In this document: positions 20,495 through 32,469 of the stretch, one piece after another
How the letters are laid out: each line of letters opens with the position of its first letter
How positions within the stretch are numbered: position 1 is the first letter of the stretch
Assembly: GCA_015501585.1 (NCBI GenBank)
Contig: JADNRY010000003.1
Span: 868,001-932,000 of the forward strand
Reading direction: 5' to 3'
DNA length: 64,000 bases
Source: Rhodocollybia butyracea
Lineage: Eukaryota; Basidiomycota; Agaricomycetes; Agaricales; Omphalotaceae
Position numbers and translations under genes: made by a program
Notes under the pieces: model-generated
The model's input: the letters and a program-made list of their open reading frames with translations, nothing else
The model's database searches: none
What the model was told of the DNA's origin: nothing

Positions 20495-21913
20495 ATGCTT
20501 TCTGCAGCTCGTAGCTCTCACAGACTATCGACAAACTCGTATCTAATTGCCCGCTGTCTGACGACTGAATCTTCATCTTCCTCTTCGTCCTCTTCCGACT
20601 TGCAGAATCTTCCTCCACCACAACATCCGAGCTTCCCTACATCCTCAAAGTCTAAATCTCGCTCTAGCTTATACCCTAGACCACGACGAGCCGATCCCTC
20701 TCAGTATCGGGCTCTTCCTGATCTCCCGTCAACATTTGGCCGGAATCAGCTTTTGACAGTGTCGAGTTCCACTCGGGCGCTCCTAGAATCCATTGTGGCC
20801 CAGTTTGATGCTCCGATACGATATGCTTTTGCGTATGGCTCTGGAGTATTCGAGCAGGATGGCTATGGCTCCAGTGCAATGACTTCGCCGACAACCGGAG
20901 TCACCACTGTGACTAAACCGACTGATCCTAATGCGCCTATGCTCGACTTCATGTTCGCCGTTACACATCCGGCGCATTTCCATTCGATTAATTTGCATCA
21001 GCATCCCAGCCATTATACGTTTCATTCGAGAATGTTGGGCTCAGACTATGTGTCTGCAGTTCAAGCAATCAATCCTGGAGTCTGGTTCAATACCTTGGTG
21101 CCAATGAACGGCGTTGTAAGTTTATATTTTATACTCGATAGTCTTTAGCTCATGGTTATTCTGCAGACCATCAAGTATGGCGTAACCACCGTTGACAATC
21201 TCTGCTCTGATCTTCTCAATTGGAACACGCTCTACCTCGCTGGACGTATGCACAAGCCTCTACGCATCATCAAAGACGACGCACGCGTTCGACTTACTCA
21301 GCAAGTTAATCTTACCTCGGCCGTCCGCGCCGCACTTCTCACTTTACCAGACAATTTCTCCGAAACAGAGCTGTTTGAGCGCATCGCTCGTATCTCGTAC
21401 ATCGGTGACCCGCGGATGGTTCTTCCCGCGGAGGACAGAGGAAAAGTGGGAAACATAGTACGACGTCAGGGTCCGCAGTTTAAAGAGCTATATCACCGCT
21501 TGGTAGTGGGTCTTCCCGGTGTTCACTGGCCTGCTCATTTGCAGGACATCCAGCAGGATATCAGTCCTCAGGCACGATCGCTTCATCTGCGGAAGCTTCC
21601 AGTGAACCTCATCTTTCATCTGAAGCAAAGATATGGGTTGCAAACCAAGGAGGAGGAGAACGCGTATTGGGTTCGGTTGGCGGGTGAACCGAAGCTGCCG
21701 GAGATGTTGAATCAAGGTAAGTATCCGATTAATGTTTCGATGCGTTTTTGATAACGTGTTCTTTTAACAGGGATGACCAATATCGTTCGTTGGCCAGCAA
21801 CCGTCCAAACTATGAAGGGGATCATTTCCGCGGGTTTAGGAAAGGGCTTCAAGTATGGTTCAGCCAAGGTTGGAAAGTGGTGGAAGGGTTCCACCAAAAG
21901 CAATGCTTCATAG
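20495..21913 (+). CDS. TAM41: Mitochondrial CDP-DAG synthase TAM41
   Basis: TAM41 makes CDP-diacylglycerol from phosphatidic acid and CTP on the matrix side of the inner mitochondrial membrane, the entry to cardiolipin synthesis. The ATG at 20495 gives MLSAARSSHRLSTNSYLIAR, a typical basic presequence; an ATG at 20447 is in frame but lengthens it atypically. The nucleotidyltransferase region starts at FDAPIRYAFAYGSGVFEQ and continues with PMLDFMFAVTHPAHFHSINL. After intron 21116-21166 comes VTIKYGVTTVDNLCSDLLNW and LAGRMHKPLRII, and intron 21717-21770 is followed by the C-terminus GLGKGFKYGSAKVGKWWKGS. The stop is TAG at 21911-21913. The frame is intact. Confidence 0.93.
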
Positions 21914-22193
21914 ATCCACGTACTGTGCACTACCCTCTATCTTTCTGGTTTCCTCTTCATCATAGCATAGGCATGATTATACTGGCACAGCACGCACTGG
22001 ACTATCTTATCTAGTACTTATATTTACCGGAAATATTGTACAAGTAATCTGGTTGTTCTAGGCTGAGAATACGTTTCCAGCTTCACTATAAATATACGCC
22101 ACTCTTTTGTAGATTTCGAACGTTGTGCTTGGGTGAGCAAAAATCTAACAAATTATATTCCTACAACAGATCGTTTCAATAGATGCGTAAAGC

Positions 22194-23127
22194 TTAGATA
22201 TCTCCAAATAACCGTTTCCTAAATCCCAATAGAACGTCAGTATCGCGTAAAGAAGAGACAAGAAGAAACTCACAACACAGCAGGGCTTTCACTGAACACA
22301 CTTGTCCCACCTGTCATCTCTCTCGCCCATACATCCCTCAAAAACCATCCGACATGACCGACAAGACATCCAGCAAGGTCTCCAGCAGCAGCTCTCCATG
22401 TTCCGCTGAGAACCCAGGAGAACGCAACCAGGGCAATGGGTAGATACGAAGCAGTTATGGTGAATAATCCAAAGAGAGAGATTGGCGTATCAGGATGTCG
22501 ACGTGACCACAAGTAGATTGGAACAAAGGCGAGTGACGATGAGAGGAAAGGAAGGTTGAAAAGGGGACTGAGAGCCTGGATGTGGAACAGCATGATCAGA
22601 GTATGAAAGGAATGGGATTAGGACGAGACGCACAAGGAGCATTACAGAGGAGAGAAGTAATAGCCAAAAGTAATCCGCCTTTTTGTTTGCAAACGAGGAT
22701 TCTTCAAGCATTCGGCTGTATCGCATGCTAGAAGATATACAAATGAGCCTCAGAGCAAACCTTTGGGTGAAGAATAATGGACTCGCAAGAAGAACAGATG
22801 GAACACAAAATCTAACGATATCGATCCAAAGTAAAAGAACGTGGTAAATGCTCGCCAAGGCTATGAAGAAACCAGAATGAGGTGGTTTTATCTCAAAGAT
22901 CCGTAGCATAGCATACCTGAGCGTTCATAAAAGCACTTCTAGGACTGAAATATAACTGAAGAGGAGTCACCAGTTGGCATTGCTGTCGAAAAATTATTAA
23001 GTTTCTTCTTTTTTTTGAATAGAAGTTGCAAACATACAACAGCCAGACTGGTGAGCACACACAGTGCTAGCCATCCTCTTGTAATTGGTGGTATCTGTGT
23101 TATCCAGGCTTCGATACCGACGGGCAT
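22194..23127 (-). CDS. DER1: Derlin (Der1-like) ER membrane protein
   Basis: Derlins form part of the channel that withdraws misfolded proteins from the ER for degradation (ERAD). The start at 23127 gives MPVGIEAWITQIPPITRGWL, the usual Derlin N-terminus. Later exons read LVTPLQLYFSPRSAFMNAQ, WRAFTTFFYFGSISLDFVFH, MRYSRMLEESSFANKKADYF, FVPIYLWSRRHPDTPISLFG and LAGCLVGHVGWFLRDVWARE. The last short exon adds KRLFGDI before the TAA at 22194-22196. Several hydrophobic segments fit the rhomboid-like fold. The intron at 22728-22786 has a GC donor (GCGAGT) and TAG acceptor; this choice is forced because only it yields FFFMRYSR. The other introns are GT-AG. A relative, Dfm1, is possible, so the symbol is tentative. 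Confidence 0.88.
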
Positions 23128-23272
23128 GACTGATTCGTGAAAGAATTGCGGGGTTGCAACGTGGCGCCTCGGAAATAACATGTGACCCGCAGATCCCTCT
23201 CAAACCATCTCCGAGCTGAAAATACCTCAGTTCCAGCTACGAACAAAAGTTAACTTTGCCGAAATATACAAA

Positions 23273-24831
23273 GTGTTGCGTTCAGAGTATGGTACTCCAA
23301 TGGCTGCAATGGAAAATGCTGCAGATTTGATCGCTGATGCCGACGAAGATGTTGCTGCCTTTGACCAGGAAATTGAAGATTATAACGCCCAAATCCGTCG
23401 GTTACAATCTCGTGTCATTTCTCTTCGGAATGAGCGACAGCATCTATCCAACTACCGTACCTGTCTGCGTGGCCTCAAGTCGCCTTTGCAGAAACTCGCG
23501 AACGAACTTTTACTTCTCATTTTCGAATATGCTTGCGATATGAATGAAATCACTTCCAAACAACTACGGACTATGCCCACACTGGTGATCAGCGGTGTAT
23601 GTTGGCGTTGGAGGAATCTTGCAAGGTCATTCCCGGCCTTATGGTCTCATATAGACATTAGCTTAGGGAGAACTCCTCCTCGTCTATCAGGTCTTCCTGT
23701 TTTGGGCCTTTTCCTCCGGTCTTCTCAAAAATCGCCTCTTACCATTCAAATCTCTAGCACACAGGCGATTTGCGTTACCATTTGGATGTTTGGGTGACTC
23801 TTTTTGCACAAAGCTCACGATGGAGAAAAATAGCATTATCACGATTCAGCACCTTCCCACCTTTGCTCTTGTCAAACGAGGAAGACAAAAACTACCCCAT
23901 GTTGGAGGAGCTTGACACTCCTAAGCTCGCATTCGACGATTTAGAGTATCTGGATCACTTTGAAAGCTCACCAAAGCTGCATAGGTTGTCTGTCTCATGT
24001 GTTCCTTTGCATGATTTGGATAGCCATAAATTCCCATGGCATCAGATCACCTACCTCGATTGTGCACAGTATAGCGAAGAGATTAAAAGCGTCTTTAAGA
24101 AATGTCTTAGCCTACAAGAATTGCGCTTTCGACAAATCACACATAACGCTATCCAAGCTGTATCTTCCCCAGTAACAGCTCCTAGTGTGGAGAAGCTATC
24201 GCTTTTATTGCCTTCGCCGTACTATCGCGAGCCGGAAAGACTAGAACACGTCATTTTCACGTCGCTTACATGCCCAGCACTAAACACTCTCTCTATGGAA
24301 GGGGCGTCGTATGCCAATGTATGGCCCACTGTGGCATTCAACAGTTTCATTACTCGTTCAGCCTTCCATCTCACCACCCTCTCAATCAAGTTCATCCCTC
24401 TCTCTGATTACGACCTCATCGGTATCCTTCACCAACTCTCTTCATTAATCCATCTCACTATCGCAGACTGTACATCTGTGACTACGAGACCGGTCACCTC
24501 TCAACTTGTAGAAAGTTTGAACGCCTCCCGTCGGACAATCTCAGTGCTGGTCAAAAATCTGCAGAGCCTTTCATTGGCGTCCAGTGGGTCTAGAATGGAT
24601 AAAGATTTTGACCAGAATTTCGTTGACATGGTGTGTTCAAGGTGGTTCCCCGATGTGGATGGGAAGAGGTATGGAATGGACGTCTCAAATACGTTGGGCA
24701 CGGAAGCTGGACCAGCGTGCCTGCGCTCTGTAGTTCTGCACTTCACGCACCGCCAAGTCGACGAAAACATTTTCGCACAGCTGCGTCCCCTTGAAGAGGA
24801 TGGTTTGAAGGTTATCGTCCTTGGCCAATGA
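23273..24831 (+). pseudogene. F-box protein with coiled-coil N-terminus, probable frameshift
   Basis: Part 1 (23273-23797) begins MLRSEYGTPMAAMENAADLI and has a short predicted coiled coil (EIEDYNAQIRRLQSRVISLR). An F-box typical of mushrooms follows (PLQKLANELLLLIFEYACDM, then VISGVCWRWRNLARSFPALW). Part 2 (from about 23765 to 24831) continues with GDLRYHLDVWVTLFAQSSRW and leucine-rich segments to VIVLGQ and TGA. The two parts are in different frames. The junction at about 23760 reads AGCACACAGG, where an extra CA explains the shift. No intron fits. It is either a damaged gene or an error in the sequence. The F-box role in SCF ligases is inferred from the family. Confidence 0.72.
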
Positions 24832-26219
24832 CCTTGACGAACACTATATAACAGAACAATTTGTCAATATAATTGAATGGACTGAACAATGCGCTGGACA
24901 GATAAAGAATAAGCTATTTGTGTTCACAACCTAACTGAACGCTCTTACTATTGCCATGCACACACGAGGTTATAGCTCAGGGCGGTCTGGACAAACGTAG
25001 GATTTTTGTCGGAGACAGTATTCTTCGTTTCCGACGCCCCACCTAGGGAGCATTAAGGTATTTTCAAGGAGATTGGTCGGGGTTGGCTCTTGCCTTTTGG
25101 ATACGTCAGAGTAAGTTTATGTAGATGCAGGAAACTCTGTTTATCTGGATCTCAACTCATTTGTAGGATCATTTCAGCGCAGCGGGCACTCTATGGAAAG
25201 TTTAGCTTCTACTTTCCAAGTTCCTTTTTTCCATTAGTCGTACTAGTATCTACTCTAGTGGCTTCAGTTTGACATTGGTTTGGTGTAAGTACTTTGTTGA
25301 CTCGACCTCGCAGCAAGTTCAGTAAGCTCAGCTCTAGGGACTCGAGGCTACTAGTGAACATGGTTTCATTTCTTGCCCCCATTAACCTCTCCCTTTTGTA
25401 TCGATTTCGTGCGGGCTAATAAATGTATACCTTATGGATATGTACGGCAGTCATCGCCTTTTGGAAGAAGATACTGAGGACCTGGGGTGTCATCTCTCGT
25501 CTCCGTCAGAGCCGCCCCCGAGTCATCGCGCCATTCACTACGTCTGCAGTTCATGTTCAATTTAAACATGTGCATTTTACCTATAGACAGGCGCGCCTTA
25601 GTACTTCAACAACCTCGATACCTCGCGCTTCGAAATTATTCTTGGTTCGAAGTACGAAAAACTGGATTTATATGCACCGTATGAATCGTCAGTGTGGAAC
25701 GAGTCTGACTAGAGGAAGCTGAACTGGATCTCAAATGTGCATGGCAATGCTCTTGAGCACCTGAAGAGATATATCTTATTCCGTTGTAGCTTGTGGCGCG
25801 CGAACGAGGTGGGTTACTATGCTGAAGTTTAGTTTCTAATTCAACAGTTGCAAAAGCTTACGCTTCAAATCCCCGAATTAGTAGTACGGAGAGATTTTTA
25901 GCTTCAACCAAATTCAACATCACAATTTACGATTTACATTGGACTTCGGAATACATGAATTTCATCTTTTGCTCAGCCCGCCATGGACTAATGAGACTTG
26001 AGTCGAGTATCACTTACTAAGCTTACTTGTTGTCGTGGTTCTTGAAGAGGTCATGTCATAAGTTCAGGACTGACTCAGAAATGAGAATTACATGCGACAA
26101 CACAGTCGCGCTACAACTCCACCTGGAAGAGACAATATGAAGGAACATGTGATGGAGGAGCAGAAATCAGGGAATGGGATGCCGGCGGTACCATGAACTT
26201 GAAGAGGCAATCCACCTTA
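24832..26219. other. Intergenic, 1.4 kb, no supported gene
   Basis: The 3' flanks of the convergent F-box and kinase genes lie here. Frames at 25090-25272 and 25423-25722 show no recognisable domain or consistent splicing. No terminal repeats were found. Confidence 0.4.
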
Positions 26220-27635
26220 CTATACTGACCGAAGCCAAGGGTGCCCAAGTAGACGTTTTGCTGACCATCGTTCTTCAGGATCAATGATCAAACCGCATTG
26301 AAGAAAGTTGGCAAGTGCTGTAATATCTTCCGCTGGCTCAGGATGCATTGCGCGGGCCAAGAGGTCTTCCAAGGTGATGTCATATAGTCCAGTTCCCTTC
26401 TTCAAGTGGCCTAGTAGGACCTGCGGTATGAGTGCGGATCAGGAAGATCGGGGTTACTATGGACGCACCAGATTCATCAAAGTATCGTGAAGACTTTGTT
26501 CCTCTTTTGACTAGCGACACTGGGAAGTTACCCAGAAGACCTGTCATCTGAGCTAGGTGTGTTTGAGGAGGATTCATACCAGTTTCTTCATTCTGCCAGA
26601 ATGGATCAAACAGAAACGCTCCTCTTGCAAGTTCATAGATCTATTAGATGCTCAGAGTTTAAATGCCACCGAAGAACCTAAGCAACTTACCATACATGCA
26701 AAATTGAATATGTCAGCCTTGGTACCCCATTCAGCGCCAAGAATAACCTCAGGACAGCGCATTTTTGTTGGTTGAACGAGCATAGAGTGGTCATGAGAAG
26801 ATGCGTCAACAGCTGAGAGTTTGATCAACAGGAATCATCTATTGGAGTGATAAGTTTACCTTGTCCAAAGTCACCAAGCTTGAATGTGGTATTATAGAGT
26901 TCTGAGTAACTCAGAGTAACATCTTCCCCCATGGCCACAGTATTACCAGTCAACATGACATTGTCAGGTTTCAGATCTAGGTAGCATTCCCATAGATATG
27001 AACGCTATAACAGCTATGAAAAAGACAAAGTCACCTGTATGAATGATACCACAAGTGTCGTGCATATACTGAAGCGCAGAAAGGATGTGAACACAGAGTT
27101 TCTTTAAGAGCGTAAGGGGGAAGGCTTGAGGAAGTGAGGTATAGACGTCTAATAAGCTGACCCCCATTGGCTCTAGAACGATACAAAGGTGGTTTTTATT
27201 AGTTCCCAAGTGAGTGAAATCGTCTATAAGGTGACAGATGTAACCGTAGCCTGAAGCATTATTGTCCGAACTCCTAAGAGTCCGAAGAGCCCGCGCCTCA
27301 TCCAGGCCATTGTCTTCTGAAATAAGAACTTTCATGGCTGCCAGACGTTCGTTACTGCGCATGAAACAATCAAGAATGTGAACAGAATACAAGAATCGTT
27401 GGACATACAGTTCATCCTGAACAAGCCAAACTGTTGAGCGTGTGCCCTGTCCGAGTTTCTTGAGCACCCTGTACCTGCCATTGTAAAGCTCTCCGGCGAC
27501 AGCAGCGTGATGTTCGGACGAGTCTGATGAGCCTGTACGTCGTATAGCAACGGATAGCTTGGAGAGAGATGAGTTCGTCGAGACAGAACGCATCTGACGA
27601 ACGGGACCTTTAAACAACGAAAGCGCACGCCACAT
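26220..27635 (-). CDS. SRPK-like protein kinase
   Basis: A serine/threonine kinase of the SR-protein-kinase type, a family expanded in mushrooms; classical members phosphorylate splicing factors. The start at 27635 gives MWRALSLFKGPVRQMRSVST. The glycine loop YRVLKKLGQGTRSTVWLV precedes an intron; then LAAMKVLISEDNG carries the ATP-binding Lys and CHLIDDFTHLGTNKNHLCIV the hinge. The catalytic loop HTDLKPDNVM spans an intron near 27000, which is the SRPK form HTDxKPxN. KLGDFGQAVDASS has the metal-binding DFG, and TKMRCPEVILGAEWGTKADI matches the SRPK activation segment. The tail EERWSAKRLLGHPWLRSV precedes the TAG at 26220. The long spacer that splits classical SRPK kinases is missing, so a role in splicing is unproven. 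Confidence 0.82.
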
Positions 27636-28260
27636 TATGGAAATAAGGAAGATGTTCGTTCAGCGTCTATTTGTCCTCCATCACGTTACCGAGATTGTTA
27701 AGTGGCGCAGGCAACTTTCCTTTCCTCACGACTCTGAAAGCAGATTTTCATCCCCGTATCGTATTAACCAACCTACGTACTGGCTGCTGCTGACAGGACC
27801 AGCATAAAAATCGATTGAAAAAGGCACAGCATACATAATCTGTATTATTTTCCAGACATTATCACTTTCGACGTCTTCAAGAAGATTGGCATGCATCTTT
27901 TTTGTGTCGCTTACATGCAGCCCTTGTCACCCCTAGAGCAAGCATGGAGGCTAGGCTGGGCTGTTAGCGCTCTTGCATTCGGTAGTTCTGCATGTCATGC
28001 ATCGCCGAACTTGAATGCTCGGACGAAGCAGGTTTCGCACAACGCACAACTGCCTTCTCCCAAGAAGGTATGAAGTTTGTCGTCCTTAGGCAAAATAACC
28101 TTGACAAAAGTGTTCATTTATCAGTAAGTACTTTACAAAATAGCTCGGCGATATAATTAGATATGTACTGATGTAGTTAGACGATGCGTTAAACGAAGAA
28201 AGAATGAGCAGTACAGAATCCAACATCACAAGTCCCAATAGTATAACGCCCTTCTGCAAC
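27636..28260. other. Intergenic, no supported gene
   Basis: This 625-base stretch holds the kinase promoter and the OXR1 3' flank. A 60-codon plus frame at 27891-28073 has no recognisable feature. Positions 28080-28250 are AT-rich. Confidence 0.4.
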
Positions 28261-30263
28261 TTATGGTCCTAAACCCCAGACTTCCAACCCCACACACTCG
28301 AAAGAAACAGCCCTTCCTTTCTTCTCACCAAGGGAGCATAAAGGGTCATTGTCAAACGTTGGACATCGGGCAGAGCTTCCATCAAAAAGAGTGTCGTTGA
28401 GGTATAACCCGTATACGCCATCGCTGAACAGTGGCTGTTTAGCTCCAGTAGTATAAGAAGCAACAAGAGCATATTTACCCTCCACCAAACGATAGGTACT
28501 CAGGCTCACATAGCGCCACGTAGTCATTCTTTCCTGTCCATTTGAAAACTTGAAAGTTTCCATTGACGTAACGCCATAAAAAACTAGTTGAAGCGAATAT
28601 CAATAAACCATAAAGTAGACGGAGGTCAGACGTAAGACTTACGATTCACCACTCCCATAATACCCTTTACCCATGCTTTTTCTCAATCCGTCGCCTATGT
28701 ACGCTCCAAAAATGGCATCTTCAGAATCCTTGATCACCACCAGCGCACCCACTTTAGTAACAAGCCCCGAGTTGGTTTTGAGGTGAGCTTGGTTCTCGCA
28801 CTTGTCGTAAAGTGTGTGCAAGGATATACCGTGTTGGTCAATGGAGTAAAGAAGGTTCCATGCACGGGGAAATCGAGAGAGAGCTGGAAGGTGAGCGCGA
28901 ATCTATCCGCGTAAGAGGTTTAACCTGGGTATTGCGGAAAGATGAAGAAAATTATCCATACCATCTCAGCCAACGTAACGTTTAGAACTGCAGTGGTTGC
29001 TTCTTTGCGACCTTTCAGGGCCAAATTACCGGTCTTCTTCTCAATCAGACCACCGATGCCTATTGGAGAGGGTGTTTGGGAGCGAGAATGAGCCTTAGAA
29101 CGCGGTAGAGGTAGACCCTCTACAGGTGAGTTGTGACGGGATATTGATGTCCCAGGAACGTCCAGCGACCCGTTCATATGTTTTCCCGTTGGTAGTAGTT
29201 CGCGATCAGCAGCGAGCTCTCTGTCCAGATCCCTCGAGAAACCCTTGTCCCAATCGTACACATCGGGCTTGAACCCTGGAGCACCGCTGGGGGCTACGAA
29301 AACGTGTGGTGCGAACGGTGAAGAATGGAGCCCGTGAAGAGTCTGATGACTGCCAATCGCCGATGTTGAGAATGAGGAAGGCAACGGGAATGTTGTTGTG
29401 TGTCGGGAATGGATGCGAGAATCTGGAGTTGAGGGTGAGCGGGAATGTGTAGATGATGAAGATATCGTTGCCGAATGTGAAAGGTGCTCAGATTCAGGAT
29501 TGTCAGCGGAAGAAGATTTGAGAAGAGATGACATCCATCTCGAAGATATATTCGACAGAGTTTGATAGGATGGTGATCGGTCTGTCATGGAATCATTGTC
29601 GGAGTAGTGATCAGGGGGAGGGGTAGATGATACAGGCGAAGTCGAAGCTATGGGAGGGACAGGACCCTGTGGTAGAGATAGCGTAGACTTTCGAGTGGGT
29701 AACTGAGGCGAGGATGAAGAGGTATGATGAAAAATGAAGTCATCAACTGCTGCAGATGATTCTTGCTTTGGTGTAAAGAAATCCATATCTAGGTCGAGAA
29801 GGGAGTCGGGATTCACGTCCGCCGTGTAGTCATTTCGCGGCAAAGGATCTGGGAACTTTAGCTGGTTGTCCTCGAACAAAAGCTCATCCATGACGCCTCG
29901 TTTATTGCGTTCGTTTGCAGCTTTTGCTTCTTGAGCGAAGCTGTCAAAGAAGGACAAACTGGGGTTCTTGACATGGATAGGTCTAGAAGATGAGGGTGCA
30001 TTGATCGACAAAGCAGGACCCAAAGGATCTTCAAAAGCTGGAACGGAGATAAACGGCCCAAATTCCGAATCTGGCGAATGTGACGTTTGGTGCTGTATGT
30101 CTTCTACAGGACGCGGTGGAGGTCTAAAGATGGGGCTGAAAGGAACAGGAGAAGCTCTGGGCGTTGGTGGCTGGAAAAGCGTAGCAAACTTTTCTTCGAG
30201 TTTTTCCTCTGCGTCTGACTTGGACGCAACAGGGACAGGAATTAATGGCGGAAAGGAATTCAT
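28261..30263 (-). CDS. OXR1: Oxidation resistance protein 1, TLDc domain
   Basis: TLDc proteins protect against oxidative damage and, in yeast and animals, interact with the vacuolar H+-ATPase. The ATG at 30263 gives MNSFPPLIPVPVASKSDAEE. A long Ser/Pro-rich disordered region of about 400 residues follows (30263-28990). The TLDc domain is spread over the later exons: IRAHLPALSRFPRAWNLLYS, LHTLYDKCENQAHLKTNSGL, AIFGAYIGDGLRKSMGKGYY, FKWTGKNDYVALCEPEYLSF, then GGGDGVYGLYLNDTLFDGSS, CPTFDNDPLCSLG and FECVGLEVWGLGP before the stop. The intron inside the GGGDG segment restores the expected motif. The length is ordinary for fungal OXR1 with an extended N-terminus. It is divergent from the NDK-like gene, with 425 bases between starts. 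Confidence 0.9.
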
Positions 30264-30688
30264 GAGCACCTATGGATTCTGTCAGCGTTTTTCTCGAGAA
30301 TGAGAAACGCGTTGCGCACTGTCCGTCAAACAACCTCGAGGCTGATAGTATCATGATAAGTCCATCAGATTAGAACAAAGCAGGCGAGTTGCTCACAAAA
30401 TGTATGTTATTATTGTTGGCCTACACAAACTGTGAGTACATGGATGAAACTAGAGTAGATCAAACAAGTTGAAAGCAATGCTGATGAGCGCTTATCGTTA
30501 GCGCTTAATATTCCAACAAAATTCAGTTCCGCTACTACTTACTTAAACACAACTTTAACTCCTCTCTCCAGGACTCTGCTTTCGTTTGGCCCCAGCAGGC
30601 TCACATTTTCTTATACATATATAATAATTTGCTTCTTTTTTCTTTACCCCCACATCTAAAGGCTTTTCCCTGTTTTATCACTTCCGAC

Positions 30689-32469
30689 ATGGCTACTCCT
30701 CCCCTATCCACCGACACTCCTTACGACATTGAACAGGAACAAACTATCCGCCTAGACCACAATGAAGCTTCTTCTACACCTGCTCCAGCAACGCCGCAAC
30801 CTCAGCCAAAGATCACTAGAACTGTAGCCATAATTAAGAACCATGCGCTCGGTCATAGATTTGATATCGAACCGAGAATTCAGGAGGCCAGTTTCGAAGT
30901 GAGTGACTTTATCTGCTTCTATACTTCGTTATGCTAACATTTTCTGTAGATTGTTAAAGAGCGTCAAATGGAATTTGATGTCGAATCAGATCCGGATACC
31001 TTGTACGAATTATTTGGAGATGATGCAGAAAGCTTCGCGGAGTGCGTGTTTGTTCTTCTCTTACGTTCCAGCTCTAATTTTTTCCACAGAGGTCCTGTAT
31101 GGGTCTATGTGCTCGAACGACGACGTGCTGTCGAAGTTTGGAATACGTTAATGGGCGATAGAGATCCTGAAGTTGCCAAACAGGAGGCTCCTCACTCTTT
31201 ACGAGCATTGTACGGAATTTCAGCCCAAAAAAACGCTGTTATGGGCTCTCCAGATACCGAAATGGCTGAAGTCCAAATAGCCGCCTTATTTGCCTCTTCT
31301 CCCCCTTTCCCTACCTCGGATCTACCTTCAGATGATGGTCGTTTCGCCTCCATGCGCTCTATGTCTTCCTCCATCCTGGCTAACTTACGCAAAGCCACCG
31401 GTGATGGAAGTTATGCTACTTCGAATGCGACCGAAGGAAGCCGTGGCAGCGGAAGCGCGAAAGGGGTGGCGCCGAATGGCAAGCCCCTTTTCAAGGCTCG
31501 AGGGCTGCCTACCACTCATGGTAAACCCGACATTGTTCCACGTACTACACGTGCTGCTGCTCTACGCGCCGGTATCCCTCTTGAAAAGGCTGCAGCCCCA
31601 CGTAAATCTCTCCCCAAAGAGGATCAGGCCAAAACGTTCGCGAATATCCCAGGCCACAAACGGACCGAAACTATTGCGGTGGCATCCACTGCTGCGCCAA
31701 CCATTGCCCCCCGTATGACCAAAGCTGCAGCACTGCGACTCGGTCTACCACCCCCTCCGGCTGTGAGGAGACAGGCGAGCAGCTCGTTTGAAGGTGTTCC
31801 GGGACATAAGCGAAGAGAATCTATCGCAGTTTCCTCCACACAGGAGCCTACCGTCAAACCTAGGTTGAATAAGAGTGCATCATTAAGGGTCACAAAGGAT
31901 AACGCTCCTCCGACCTCTTTCATGTGTACGTGTTTTTTTTCTCATCAAAAATCAGTAATGGGTCCGTAAAACTTTTTCTTCCTCTACTTAGTTCGTGGCC
32001 CGAGTGAGCCCAAAGTCCCGGAAGAAGCAGTTCCAGATTATCCATCCAAGAAATCGCCAGCAGTACAAAATCATCCCGCCCAAGTTCTGCCGCATCAACC
32101 CGAGCTCCCACAAGTTACCCCGGTAGACCGCCTCCTGTGTCTCGACCGTCATCTACTACCACTCGTCCTTTGGCGGCGTCTAGGACCAATAGCGCAGCCA
32201 CCACCAACAGTAAAGGCAATGGTACTGCGAAAGCGACTGCTTCCCCTTCCCCGGCTCCCGAGGCTGCTGCTGATAAGCCAAAGCTCAAAGCTCGCCCGAG
32301 CAGTGTCTCCCTCCCTCCAAGCATTGCTCCGCGTACCAATAAGAGCGCGGCTCTCAGAGCTGCGAAGAAGGAACAGGAAGCGGCTGCTGCTGCTGCGCTT
32401 GCAGCAAAGCAACAGAGAAGGACTTCAAGAGCTCCTCCGTCCAGTATGCCGAAGAGCTTGGCTGTTTGA
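30689..32469 (+). CDS. NDK-domain pseudoenzyme with repeated disordered tail
   Basis: The ATG at 30689 gives MATPPLSTDTPYDIEQEQTI. Three exons form a nucleoside diphosphate kinase fold: TRTVAIIKNHALGHRFDIEP, IVKERQMEFDVESDPDTLYE, GPVWVYVLERRRAVEVWNTL and PHSLRALYGISAQKNAVMGS. The catalytic His of the NDK motif NAVHGS is replaced by Met (NAVMGS), so phosphotransfer is not expected. The rest is a Ser/Ala/Lys/Pro-rich tail with repeated modules: PGHKRTETIAVAST and PGHKRRESIAVSST, each followed by a TKAAALRLG-type motif. That motif recurs as TRAAALRAG, NKSASLRV and NKSAALRA. The last intron must use the acceptor after GAGTGAG near 32007 to keep the frame into SRPSSTTTRPLAASRTNSAA and the final PPSSMPKSLAV. 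A role in binding or regulation is inferred. Confidence 0.8.

Noticed and set aside
24960..25000. tRNA-like string TTATAGCTCAGG
   Set aside because: Only a partial A-box resemblance; no arms or B box follow.
31920..32140. Apparent frame change in the NDK-like gene near 32000
   Set aside because: Using the acceptor after GAGTGAG near 32007 gives one open frame to the stop at 32469.
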